A stretch of DNA of 34,281 bases from Clostridia bacterium (GTDB lineage Bacteria > Bacillota > Clostridia > Oscillospirales > CAG-272): positions 1-34,281 of the forward strand of contig JAFQWY010000148.1 of assembly GCA_017407225.1 (NCBI GenBank), read 5' to 3'. The position numbers and the translations under genes were made by a program. The notes beneath the pieces were generated by a model that was given only the letters and a program-made list of their open reading frames with translations, was not told where the DNA came from and made no database searches. Below are positions 24,487-32,281 of this stretch, piece by piece. Position 1 is the stretch's first letter. Each line of letters begins with the position of its first letter.

Positions 24487-25623
24487 ATGAACCAGAAGGA
24501 ACTGAACGAAATCCGCCGCAGAATCGCGCCCGGAAAGAACAATATGGGCAAGGTTTACGGATGCTACATCAATTACAACAAGGAAATTATTGCCCGGATG
24601 GATGCGTCCATGGGGCTGATGCCGGAGATTGAGCTGGAAAAATTTGTGGCGCTGTTCCGGGGGGCACTGGGCGGTACCCTCGGCAAGAATCTGCTGAGTC
24701 TGCAGTTTACCAACGAGCAGATCACGGACGGTGCGGAAAACAAGCTTCTGAACGATCTGCGGAAAACTGCCTGTCAGGACGAGGAAATGCGGAACAAGCT
24801 GTACGAAAAGATCATTGCAGGTCTTGAAACCCAGGAGATGAACTGGCTGATTCTCATTGCCGCCGATTCCTACGATGTTCCGAAGAAAACGAAGAATGAC
24901 GACATCCTGGACGACGGCTCCGACACGGTTTTCCACTATATGCTCTGCGCCATCTGCCCGGTGAAGGATGGCAAGGCGGAGCTGGGCTATTTTGCCAACG
25001 AAAGCCAGTTCCACAGCTACGCGGCGCAGGCAACGGTTTCCGCACCCATGATGGGTTTTATGTTCCCCTCCTTTGACGGACGTGCGGCCAACATCCACAA
25101 TGCGCTGTTCTACACCAAGAGCGTGAAGGAAATGCCCCAGGGAATCATCGAAAACGTCTTCGGTACGGCGGTACCCCTGTCCTGTACGGAGCACCGGGAT
25201 GCATTCCAGGCGGTTCTGGCTCAATCCCTGGAGGACGAATGCAGCTTTGACGTGGTTCAGGCGGTGCACGAACAGCTGAGAGAGAAGATGGAGCAGCACA
25301 AGGAAAGCCGGGATCCGGAGCCTTTGGACATCACCCCACGGGATGTGGGCGTGATTCTGGAAAACTCCGGTGTGGACGGGGAAAAGGTGCAGGCATTCCA
25401 AGAAAAATGCGGCGAGGAATTCGGAAAAGCGGCGGCGTTCAACCCCATCAACCTCATCGATGCATCGAAGTTTGAGCTTCTGACTCCGCAGGTGAAAATT
25501 TCCGTGGATCCCAAGTTCAGCTACATGGTGGAAACCAAGATTATCGACGGCAAAAAGTACATCATGATCCCCGCTGATGAAGGGGTGGAGGTCAACGGTG
25601 TGGCGGTGAAGATCACGGAATAA
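24487..25623 (+). CDS. DUF4317 family protein of unknown function
   Basis: A 378-aa soluble protein that resembles the DUF4317 family found widely in Clostridia. Recognisable features are the start MNQKELNEIRRRI, the segment MGKVYGCYINYNKEII, FRGALGGTLGKNLLSLQF, and SYDVPKKTKND followed by a cluster of Asp (DDILDDGSD). The end carries a small beta segment (KYIMIPADEGVEVNGV). No catalytic motif, membrane segment or signal is seen. The ATG at 24487 has GGAGGA 6 nt upstream; an in-frame start 90 nt earlier lies before the promoter and was rejected. It is a single-gene unit. The family assignment is from memory of the motif pattern. Confidence 0.82.
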   Translation: MNQKELNEIRRRIAPGKNNMGKVYGCYINYNKEIIARMDASMGLMPEIELEKFVALFRGALGGTLGKNLLSLQFTNEQITDGAENKLLNDLRKTACQDEEMRNKLYEKIIAGLETQEMNWLILIAADSYDVPKKTKNDDILDDGSDTVFHYMLCAICPVKDGKAELGYFANESQFHSYAAQATVSAPMMGFMFPSFDGRAANIHNALFYTKSVKEMPQGIIENVFGTAVPLSCTEHRDAFQAVLAQSLEDECSFDVVQAVHEQLREKMEQHKESRDPEPLDITPRDVGVILENSGVDGEKVQAFQEKCGEEFGKAAAFNPINLIDASKFELLTPQVKISVDPKFSYMVETKIIDGKKYIMIPADEGVEVNGVAVKITE

Positions 25624-25666
25624 TTGCCGCAGAAACCGCACAATCCGCAATATTTGCGGCGCATGG

Positions 25667-25695
25667 TTGACGGATGGCAGAAAAAGTGGTAGAAT
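25667..25695 (+). promoter_or_regulatory. Sigma-A promoter of the second SGNH hydrolase gene
   Basis: TTGACG, 17 bp, TAGAAT with TGG before the -10. Downstream begins GAAGAAAAAT, the element shared with the promoters at 16073 and 27397. Confidence 0.78.
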
Positions 25696-25737
25696 GAAGA
25701 AAAATACCGTACATCACTTACAGAAAGGCAGAAAATT

Positions 25738-26394
25738 ATGGAACTCAAAGGCAAGAAAATCGTATTCCTCGGCGACAGCATTACCGAAGGACACGGCACC
25801 ACCGGCGTTGACAAGCATTTTGTAACCCTGATCGGACAGTGGGCGGAATGCGAAGTGAAGAACTACGGCATCGGCGGCACCCGTTTTGCAAAGCAGTCCA
25901 AGGCCTCCGCAAACCCCAGATGGGATCTTGACTTCTGCAGCCGCGTGGAAGAGCTTGACGGAGATGCGGATATCGCTGTGCTGTTCGGCGGCACCAACGA
26001 CTTCGGTCACGGCGATGCTCCTCTCGGCGATATGTCCAGCCGGGATCAGTACACATTCTACGGGGCATGCCACCACATCATGACCAGACTTCACGAACGG
26101 TTCCCCGGAAAGCCCATCCTGATTCTCACTCCCCTGCACAGATGCAACGAGGACAACGTGAGAGGCGACGGCTGGAAGGAGGAAGAAGCGGCGGATCTGA
26201 AGACCTATGTGAACATCATCCGTGAAGTGGCGGAATACTATTCCCTGACCGTTCTCGATCTGTTCGCGGAAAGCGGAATCCAGCCCAAGGTGGACATCAT
26301 CCGTGAGAAGTTCTGCCCCGACGGACTCCATCCCAACGATGCCGGTCACGTTCTGCTGGCAAAGAAGATCTACGCAAAGCTCTGCGCTATGTAA
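25738..26394 (+). CDS. SGNH/GDSL-fold hydrolase, probable esterase
   Basis: A 218-aa hydrolase with all four SGNH blocks in the expected order: FLGDSITEG (S14), NYGIGGTR (Gly of block II), FGGTNDFG (N87) and DGLHPND (D195, H198). It belongs to a different subgroup from the SGNH gene at 6328, which has GNSF and lacks a GxND block. The likely role is removal of acyl groups from carbohydrates or lipids; no signal peptide is present. AAAGG lies 8 nt upstream of the ATG. It has its own promoter and is followed, after a weak hairpin, by two small genes of unknown role. Confidence 0.92.
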   Translation: MELKGKKIVFLGDSITEGHGTTGVDKHFVTLIGQWAECEVKNYGIGGTRFAKQSKASANPRWDLDFCSRVEELDGDADIAVLFGGTNDFGHGDAPLGDMSSRDQYTFYGACHHIMTRLHERFPGKPILILTPLHRCNEDNVRGDGWKEEEAADLKTYVNIIREVAEYYSLTVLDLFAESGIQPKVDIIREKFCPDGLHPNDAGHVLLAKKIYAKLCAM

Positions 26395-26404
26395 CAGAAT
26401 AATT

Positions 26405-26440
26405 ATGCCCGGACGTTCACTGAGACCGCCCGGGTATTTG
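26405..26440 (+). terminator. Weak hairpin after the SGNH gene
   Basis: ATGCCCGG pairs with CCGGGTAT (one G-U pair) and is followed by TTTG only. It may attenuate rather than stop transcription into the next two genes, for which no separate promoter was found. Confidence 0.35.
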
Positions 26441-26456
26441 TATATGGAGAGAAGAA

Positions 26457-27023
26457 ATGACAGCTCACGAAAGAAAAGCGGCTGCGGATCGGATTCTGTA
26501 TGAGATGGGGCTGTACAACCGCCTTGCCGAAATCGGGAACCCCCATGTGATCGGCAGCTGCCTCATGAATATGATGGCATGGAACGATCTGGATATCGAT
26601 ATTGAAAACGGTGCCATGAACCGGGAAAAACTCTATGCCCTGACCGGGTACATTCTGCAAACCTTCTCGCCGGTGTGGTATGAGGCCAAAGAGGTTGTGA
26701 ACGATGAGGGCAAGACGGTCTGGTTCCACGGATTTGAAGCGGTTGTCGAAGGAGAACTGTGGAATTTCGATCTATGGTTCTTTGACGAAGAAACCATTGT
26801 AAAGGCGGAGGCGTACTGCGACAGTGTTGCGGACAGATGCGAAGCGCTGGCGGGAAGCAGGGAAGCGATCCTCTCGATCAAGCAGGAGCTGATCTGCCGG
26901 GAACTGTACAGCTTTGAAAAATACACCAGTATAGATGTATACCGTGCGGTTCTGGAACAGGGAATTTACACGGCAGAAGAATTTCTTGACCAATATGTCA
27001 AGCCGGAAAGGAACACGATATGA
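26457..27023 (+). CDS. Uncharacterised protein, possibly nucleotidyltransferase-like
   Basis: A 188-aa soluble protein, mixed alpha/beta. The segment GSCLMNMMAWNDLDIDI resembles the G-S-x(n)-D-x-D active-site signature of nucleotidyltransferases, and the following charged region (FHGFEAVVEGELWNFDLWFF) could supply the third acidic residue; the helical C-terminus contains ELYSFEKYTSIDVYRAV. These similarities are weak, so the assignment is a suggestion only. GGAGAGAAG precedes the ATG. The stop overlaps the next start by 4 nt, so the two gene products are probably made together. Confidence 0.72.
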   Translation: MTAHERKAAADRILYEMGLYNRLAEIGNPHVIGSCLMNMMAWNDLDIDIENGAMNREKLYALTGYILQTFSPVWYEAKEVVNDEGKTVWFHGFEAVVEGELWNFDLWFFDEETIVKAEAYCDSVADRCEALAGSREAILSIKQELICRELYSFEKYTSIDVYRAVLEQGIYTAEEFLDQYVKPERNTI

Positions 27024-27400
27024 AATTCAAAGGTGATATCATCATTCTTGACCCGTGCAGTGCGGTGAAATGCGACAGTGACTGGCAGGAGTGCGGCTGG
27101 GGCGCGGACATGGGAAAGCTGGGATTTACCCGGTTTCTCTGTCTGGACGAGGGAGCCGACTGCTGCAGAACGGTGAGAAACGCGGACACCGGAGAGATTC
27201 TCGGGCACTTCTGCACCGACTCGGCGGTTCTGGTTCTGCTGGATTTTGACGAGCTGCTGGCATACAACCCCGGATTCAGCGATCACGTGAAATATCCGGC
27301 CTCCTGCACCGTGATCCGCGGATTTGACGGGGAAGCGACGATGGAAAACGGCTGCTTCATCGGACGGGGGAATATCAATTTCGTCACGGCGGATTCTTGA
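27020..27400 (+). CDS. Small uncharacterised protein with a GDIIILDPC start
   Basis: A 126-aa protein, mostly beta by appearance. It begins KFKGDIIILDPCSAVK and has Cys- and Gly-rich segments (CGWGADMGKLGF, DEGADCCRTV, GHFCTDSAVLVLLDFDELLAYNPGF). Similar small proteins beginning with a G-D-I-x(3)-D-P-C motif are, to my recollection, common and uncharacterised in gut Clostridia. Six cysteines are present but without an obvious zinc-finger spacing. It is coupled by a 4-nt overlap to the preceding gene. The stop codon lies inside the -35 of the next promoter. Function unknown. Confidence 0.8.
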   Translation: MKFKGDIIILDPCSAVKCDSDWQECGWGADMGKLGFTRFLCLDEGADCCRTVRNADTGEILGHFCTDSAVLVLLDFDELLAYNPGFSDHVKYPASCTVIRGFDGEATMENGCFIGRGNINFVTADS

Positions 27401-27426
27401 CGGAAGCGTTTTTTATATGCTATAAT
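27397..27426 (+). promoter_or_regulatory. Sigma-A promoter of the isomerase/sialidase-like operon
   Basis: TTGACG, 18 bp, TATAAT with TGC before the -10. The -35 overlaps the end of the preceding gene. Downstream starts GAAGAAAAAT, as at two other promoters. Confidence 0.78.
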
Positions 27427-27457
27427 GAAGAAAAATCCCTCAAAACAGGAGGAACCT

Positions 27458-28333
27458 ATGAGCACCGGTATCTGCACCACTGATTTTGAAGAAAAAAACG
27501 CCCCCCGGATGATGGCTGACGATCTGTTTGCTCTGATCCGGCAGTACGGCTACACCTGCACGCAGTTTGCGTTTTCGTCCGTCAGCGAAAGCGGGTATTT
27601 CCCCAGCGGAAGCATCGAGATCCCCGGCACCATTGCACCCGAAACCCTGCGTGCTGTCGAAAAAGCGGCACAGAAGCACGACCTGCCCGTCATGGTTATC
27701 AACGGAACCTTCAACATGGCACATCCCGATAAGGAAATCCGGATGACCGGGTTGGAACGGATGAAGATTCTGGCACAGGCGGCACGGGAGTTGGGTGTGA
27801 AGTACATCTCCCTCTGCTCCGGGACCTTCAACCATGACAGTCTGTGGGCGTACTCTCCGGACAACGACACCGATGACGCGTGGAATGCCATGTACGGCAC
27901 CATGGAGCGTGCGGTGGAAATTGCGGAGAAATACGGCATTACCCTCGCCATCGAATCGGAGGCGTCCAATGTGATCTCCACCCCCGAGCGGGCACGGCGG
28001 CTCATGGACTCCATCGGATCGGACAAGCTGAAGATGATCCTTGACTGCGCCAACCTGTTCCACCGGGGCGAGGCTCATCCGGAAAACGTGAAGTCCGTCA
28101 TCACCCATGCCTTTGAGGTGTACGGACACGACATCGTCATCGCCCACGGCAAGGATATCCGGGAAGGAGAGGGCATTGACTTCTGCGGCACCGGGGACGG
28201 CATCGTGGATTTTTCCCTGACTGCGGATCTGCTGAAGCAGTACGGCTATGCGGGGGATATGTTCCTGCACGGGATCTATGAGAGAGAGAATATGGTGAAA
28301 GCGAGAGAACACTGGGAAAACGCATGCCGATGA
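27458..28333 (+). CDS. Sugar phosphate isomerase/epimerase family TIM-barrel protein
   Basis: A 291-aa protein of the xylose isomerase-like TIM barrel family (AP endonuclease 2 fold), whose members isomerise or epimerise sugars or inositols. Likely metal ligands sit at the usual strand ends: E166 (TLAIESEAS), D197 (MILDCANL), H230 (VIAHGKD) and E275 (HGIYERE). The ATG at 27458 has AGGAGG 6 nt upstream; an in-frame ATG 33 nt earlier overlaps the promoter. The BNR-repeat gene follows 21 nt later, so they are cotranscribed and the pair may release a sugar and then convert it. The exact substrate is unknown. Confidence 0.88.
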   Translation: MSTGICTTDFEEKNAPRMMADDLFALIRQYGYTCTQFAFSSVSESGYFPSGSIEIPGTIAPETLRAVEKAAQKHDLPVMVINGTFNMAHPDKEIRMTGLERMKILAQAARELGVKYISLCSGTFNHDSLWAYSPDNDTDDAWNAMYGTMERAVEIAEKYGITLAIESEASNVISTPERARRLMDSIGSDKLKMILDCANLFHRGEAHPENVKSVITHAFEVYGHDIVIAHGKDIREGEGIDFCGTGDGIVDFSLTADLLKQYGYAGDMFLHGIYERENMVKAREHWENACR

Positions 28334-28354
28334 GAGAATAAAGGAGGCTGCAAT

Positions 28355-29455
28355 ATGAAAAACGCACGAATCAGAGCCTGTGAGCTGCTGTACCGCCCGA
28401 CGGATGCGCGGTACGATGAGAAGATCCGCCATTTTCAGGGATGCCCCACCATTGCGGTCACGCCCGGCGGCAGAATTTATCTGGCATGGTATTCCGGCGG
28501 CACCAAGGAACCCCATATGGAGAACTACAATCTGGTCATCACCAGCGTCGACGGCGGAAATACCTGGTCGAAGCCCTTGCTTGTGATTCCCAGCAGCAGA
28601 GAAATGCAGGTTCACGCCCTGGATATCCAGCTGTGGTGCGATCCTGCCGGGAAGCTTCACGTTTTCTGGGTGCAGAACAACACGGAGCCCGCTCCCGGGG
28701 TGATTCCCAGAGGCAAGCCCGGTCAGCCCATGGTGGCAGTGGAAGGATGGCTGTTCAACGACTTCGATCACTCCATGTGGGAAGTGATTTCGGAAAATCC
28801 CGATGACGAGGATCCGATTTTCTCCGAGCCGAAGTGCCTTGATGTGGGATTCCTCCGGTGCAAGCCCACGGTGCTGGCAAACGGGGATATCCTCTACTTC
28901 AACTACGACCAGACCCATGACGAATACGGCTACAGCATTTCCGAAGACGGCGGCAATTCAGTTGCCCGTTACTACGGCGTGAAGAAGCTTGCCACCTATT
29001 TCGATGAAGGCATGGCATATCAGCGCCTTGACGGATCCGTGCGGATGTTTGCCCGTACAGGTCTCGGTGAGCTGGCGGAAACCGTCTCTCACGACAACGG
29101 ACGGACGTGGGAAGAAGCGCGTCTCTCCGGAATCACGGCGGCGGACACCCGGTTTTTCGTATCCCGTACCCCCACCGGGCGGATTCTGCTGGTGATCAAT
29201 GATGATGCGAAAGTGCGCCGGAACATGACCGTGTGCCTGTCCGAGGACGACGGCGCGACCTGGAAGTACAAAAAGTGCATCGACACCCGGAACGATATCT
29301 CCTATCCCGACTGCGATTTTCATGACGGGAAAATCTACCTCACCTATGACCGGGAACGGACGGGAGCAAAGGAAATTTACTTTGCCTGCTTCACGGAGGA
29401 GGATGTGATGAATCCCGAGGCTGTCATTGATGTAAAGATTGTCAGCAAGCCGTAA
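28355..29455 (+). CDS. BNR/Asp-box sialidase-superfamily glycosidase-like protein
   Basis: A 366-aa beta-propeller protein. Asp boxes (S-x-D-x-G-x-T-W) are at residues 64-71 (SVDGGNTW), 245-252 (SHDNGRTW) and 296-303 (SEDDGATW), with a degenerate copy at 196-203. The N-terminal segment HFQGCPTIAV, GRIYLAWYSGGTKEPHMEN is typical of the intracellular BNR_2 group often labelled exo-sialidase. The (F/Y)RIP motif that carries the first catalytic Arg in true sialidases is not visible, so sialic acid cleavage is doubtful and another exo-glycosidase activity should be considered. No signal peptide. AAAGGAGG precedes the ATG. Second gene of an operon with the TIM-barrel isomerase, ended by a terminator. 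Confidence 0.85.
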   Translation: MKNARIRACELLYRPTDARYDEKIRHFQGCPTIAVTPGGRIYLAWYSGGTKEPHMENYNLVITSVDGGNTWSKPLLVIPSSREMQVHALDIQLWCDPAGKLHVFWVQNNTEPAPGVIPRGKPGQPMVAVEGWLFNDFDHSMWEVISENPDDEDPIFSEPKCLDVGFLRCKPTVLANGDILYFNYDQTHDEYGYSISEDGGNSVARYYGVKKLATYFDEGMAYQRLDGSVRMFARTGLGELAETVSHDNGRTWEEARLSGITAADTRFFVSRTPTGRILLVINDDAKVRRNMTVCLSEDDGATWKYKKCIDTRNDISYPDCDFHDGKIYLTYDRERTGAKEIYFACFTEEDVMNPEAVIDVKIVSKP

Positions 29456-29466
29456 ACCGGATCCAG

Positions 29467-29499
29467 GAACTGCTCACGAGAAAATGGGCAGTTCTTTTT
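29467..29499 (+). terminator. Terminator of the isomerase/sialidase-like operon
   Basis: GAACTGC pairs with GCAGTTC around a 14-nt loop, followed by five T, 11 nt after the stop codon. Confidence 0.85.
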
Positions 29500-29520
29500 A
29501 TTAAGATTCACCAAATCCGC

Positions 29521-29549
29521 TTGACGGAGAAGGTACTTCCTGATATAAT
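29521..29549 (+). promoter_or_regulatory. Sigma-A promoter of the GH2 gene
   Basis: TTGACG, 17 bp, TATAAT, about 45 nt upstream of the start codon. Confidence 0.8.
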
Positions 29550-29594
29550 AATCCTAAAGAAGCAAAAAATCCACAAAACGAAAGGAACAAGATT

Positions 29595-32195
29595 ATGGCA
29601 GTTATGAAAACCTGTTTTCCCCAGCCCGATGTTCAGCGGAGCGAATGGCTGAATCTCAACGGCACATGGGAGTTTTCCCTCAATGAAAAGACTTACGCGG
29701 GAACGATCGAAGTCCCCTATCCGTGGGGATCTCCCCTTTCCGGCGTGACCGAAGAAAAGGACGGCACCGGCTACTACCGGAAGACCGTTTCCTGGAATCC
29801 CGCCGGTGAGAAGATCTGGCTGGTATTCGGTGCCGTGGACTACACCTGCGAAGTACGGTGCAACGGAACCGTTGTGGGAACCAACAAGGGCGGCTACAAC
29901 CGGTTTGAATTCGATGTGACCGGCTGCTGGAACCGTGACGGTGAGAACGTAATCGAAGTGGACGCCACCGACCTGAGTGAAAAATCCCAGACCTACGGCA
30001 AGCAGGACTACGGCAACGCAAGAGGTATCTGGCAGACCGTGTGGCTGGAATCCCGTCCGGCGGCGTATATCGCGAATTTCTTTGTCAAAACCAGGCTGGA
30101 CGGCACCGTTTCCTATGACGTAACCTGCGGCGGCGCGGCTGACGGCATGACCGTAACCGCGAATTTCGGCGATATCACCGCGTCCGCTGAAGTGAAGGAC
30201 GGAAAGGCGAAGATTGAATTCACCGTGGCGGATCCCAAGTGGTGGTCCCCGGAAGAACCCAATCTCTACGAAGGAACCATCGCTCTCGGTGACGATGTGA
30301 TCTCCACCTATTTCGGTATCCGCGAGATCGGTACCGGCAAGTTCGGCGCGAACAACCGCAATTATATTACCCTCAACGGCAAGCCCTACTATATCAACGG
30401 CGTTCTCGACCAGAGCTTCAATCCGAAGGGATTCTTCACCCTGCCCTCCGATGACGACTGCCGTGAGGAAATCCTCCGCCTCAAGAGAATCGGCGTGAAC
30501 ATGGCGAGAATCCACATCAAGGCGGAAGAACCCCTCAAGCTGTACTGGGCGGACAAGCTGGGCCTTCTCATCATGGAAGACATCCCCTGCTTCTGGGGCG
30601 AACCGCTCCCGGATACTCAGGCACAGTACGAAATCGAGATGAAGGAACAGATCATCCGCGACCGGAACCATCCGTCCCTGTTCTACTGGGTTATCTTCAA
30701 CGAAACCTGGGGCCTGTTCCACTTCCCGGTGAACGAAGACGGCAGCAAGGGCAGAGTCTATAAGCCCGAAACCGCAGAATGGGTTGTCAGATGCTGTGAA
30801 ATGGCACGGGAACTGGATGACACCCGCCTGATCGAGGACAACTCCGTCTGCAACCGCGACCACACCGTGACCGATGTGAACACATGGCACTTCTACTCCA
30901 ACGGCTACAAGCGCGTGAAGGATGTGGTTGACAACTTCTGCAATACCGCGTACCCGGGTACTCATGCCAACTACAAGGAAGGCTACACCATGGCGGATGT
31001 ACCCTGCATGAACAGTGAATGCGGCAACGTATGGGGCATCACCGGCAATGCGGGTGAGAGCGATATTTCCTGGCAGTACAAGTACATGATGAACGAATTC
31101 CGTCTCCACGACAAGCTGTGCGGCTTCGTATTCACCGAATTCCACGACGTGGTCAACGAATTCAACGGATACTACAAGATCGACAACGGGGACAAGGACT
31201 TCGGCTACGATACCTACGGCATGACCCTCCGCGATCTCCACAGTCAGGATTATCTGGGCTGTGACTACGCTCCCATGACTACCGTAAAGCCCGGTGATGC
31301 CGTGAAGGTTCCCCTGTTCGGCTCCAGCTTCACCGATGCCCGTCACGGCAAGCTGCTGAAGATCGACTGGCAGCTGACCTGTCAGGATCCCATGGACGGC
31401 GATTTCATTGCGGACGGCGGCGACATTGCCATCGTATGGTCCGGCTACGGCACATTCCCGGCAGGTGAGATCGGATTCACCGTTCCCGAACATGACGGCG
31501 TTGCTCTGCTGTCCTTCGCGCTGTACGACGGCGACGAAAGAATCATGCAGAACGGCATCCTCTTCGACGTGGACGGCGGCAGACAGAACGCACTGGTTCT
31601 GGATCCTAAGGATTTCGCGGCAGATTTCGGACGTACCATCCCCACCGCCATGGGCAAGATCAGCGGTCTCGGAAAGGGCAGCTTCACTGCTGAAATCAAG
31701 ACTGCCGATGTACCCGGCCTAGCTGATGCGGACAATCTGCGCCTGATGTTCGAAGCATCCACCAGAGAACCCATGACCCACGACTGGCCCGATGAAACCG
31801 CCGGTGAACGCGTTGACCTGAGCTATATGCTGGGATACCGCTGCGACCCCGGTGCCAACAGAAACTCCTTCCCCCAGACCGACGCCCGGAAATGGAGCGG
31901 CATGATGGATGTTTCCATCGACGGCATCTCCTGCGGCACCGTTTATCTGACGGACGACCCGGCTGACTCCCGCGGCGCTCTGTCCCATCACTATCAGCCC
32001 GTGGACAATCTCCTGGAAGAAGCGGGAACCTACAGCACCCTGTGCGATATCGTGATCCCTTCCGATCTGCTTCTGAAACTCCGCGGCAAGGAATCCTTCA
32101 CTCTGACCCTCACCATGCAGGATGAAGCAGGCCTGTCCCTGTTCTCCAGAACCAGCGGACGCTACGGTATCGGCATCGTGCTTGCGGCAAAGTAA
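29595..32195 (+). CDS. GH2 family glycoside hydrolase (beta-galactosidase/glucuronidase type)
   Basis: An 866-aa enzyme of family GH2. Domains in order: sugar-binding jelly roll (about 10-155, with LNLNGTWEFSL and YYRKTVSW), immunoglobulin-like domain (about 156-260, ending WWSPEEPNLY), TIM barrel (about 265-560), and about 300 C-terminal residues with beta-rich, probably accessory structure. The acid/base is E370 in IFNETWG after RDRNHPSLFYWV; the nucleophile is E475 in MNSECGN. GH2 members cleave terminal beta-galactose, glucuronic acid, mannose or alpha-arabinose; which one cannot be told. It lacks a signal peptide. The start has AAAGGA upstream and a single-gene unit with its own promoter and terminator. 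Gene composition resembles that of its neighbours. Confidence 0.92.
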   Translation: MAVMKTCFPQPDVQRSEWLNLNGTWEFSLNEKTYAGTIEVPYPWGSPLSGVTEEKDGTGYYRKTVSWNPAGEKIWLVFGAVDYTCEVRCNGTVVGTNKGGYNRFEFDVTGCWNRDGENVIEVDATDLSEKSQTYGKQDYGNARGIWQTVWLESRPAAYIANFFVKTRLDGTVSYDVTCGGAADGMTVTANFGDITASAEVKDGKAKIEFTVADPKWWSPEEPNLYEGTIALGDDVISTYFGIREIGTGKFGANNRNYITLNGKPYYINGVLDQSFNPKGFFTLPSDDDCREEILRLKRIGVNMARIHIKAEEPLKLYWADKLGLLIMEDIPCFWGEPLPDTQAQYEIEMKEQIIRDRNHPSLFYWVIFNETWGLFHFPVNEDGSKGRVYKPETAEWVVRCCEMARELDDTRLIEDNSVCNRDHTVTDVNTWHFYSNGYKRVKDVVDNFCNTAYPGTHANYKEGYTMADVPCMNSECGNVWGITGNAGESDISWQYKYMMNEFRLHDKLCGFVFTEFHDVVNEFNGYYKIDNGDKDFGYDTYGMTLRDLHSQDYLGCDYAPMTTVKPGDAVKVPLFGSSFTDARHGKLLKIDWQLTCQDPMDGDFIADGGDIAIVWSGYGTFPAGEIGFTVPEHDGVALLSFALYDGDERIMQNGILFDVDGGRQNALVLDPKDFAADFGRTIPTAMGKISGLGKGSFTAEIKTADVPGLADADNLRLMFEASTREPMTHDWPDETAGERVDLSYMLGYRCDPGANRNSFPQTDARKWSGMMDVSIDGISCGTVYLTDDPADSRGALSHHYQPVDNLLEEAGTYSTLCDIVIPSDLLLKLRGKESFTLTLTMQDEAGLSLFSRTSGRYGIGIVLAAK

Positions 32196-32206
32196 AAGCG
32201 AAGTCC

Positions 32207-32235
32207 AAAACTCCCTCTCTCCGGGGGAGTTTTTT
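32207..32235 (+). terminator. Terminator of the GH2 gene
   Basis: AAAACTCCC pairs with GGGAGTTTT around a 9-nt loop, running into a T tract of six, 11 nt after the stop codon. Confidence 0.88.
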
Positions 32236-32240
32236 GATGG

Positions 32241-32273
32241 AAAAAGAGCCGCTTTCCGGGGAAAACGACTCTT
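32241..32273 (-). terminator. Terminator of the clan GH-A glycosidase gene
   Basis: On the minus strand a 14-bp stem (AAGAGTCGTTTTCC with GGAAAGCGGCTCTT, G-U pairs included) around a 2-base loop ends in five T, 8 nt after the stop codon. It is separate from the GH2 terminator next to it. Confidence 0.85.
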
Positions 32274-32281
32274 GCGATGGA

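Noticed and set aside
25626-25660. Hairpin CCGCAA-TAT-TTGCGG after the DUF4317 gene
   Set aside because: It has no T tract and is followed at once by the next -35 element, so I could not call it a terminator with confidence.
29508-31493. A 661-codon open frame antisense to the GH2 gene
   Set aside because: The GH2 frame has both catalytic glutamates and full family structure; the antisense frame has no recognisable motif or ribosome site.
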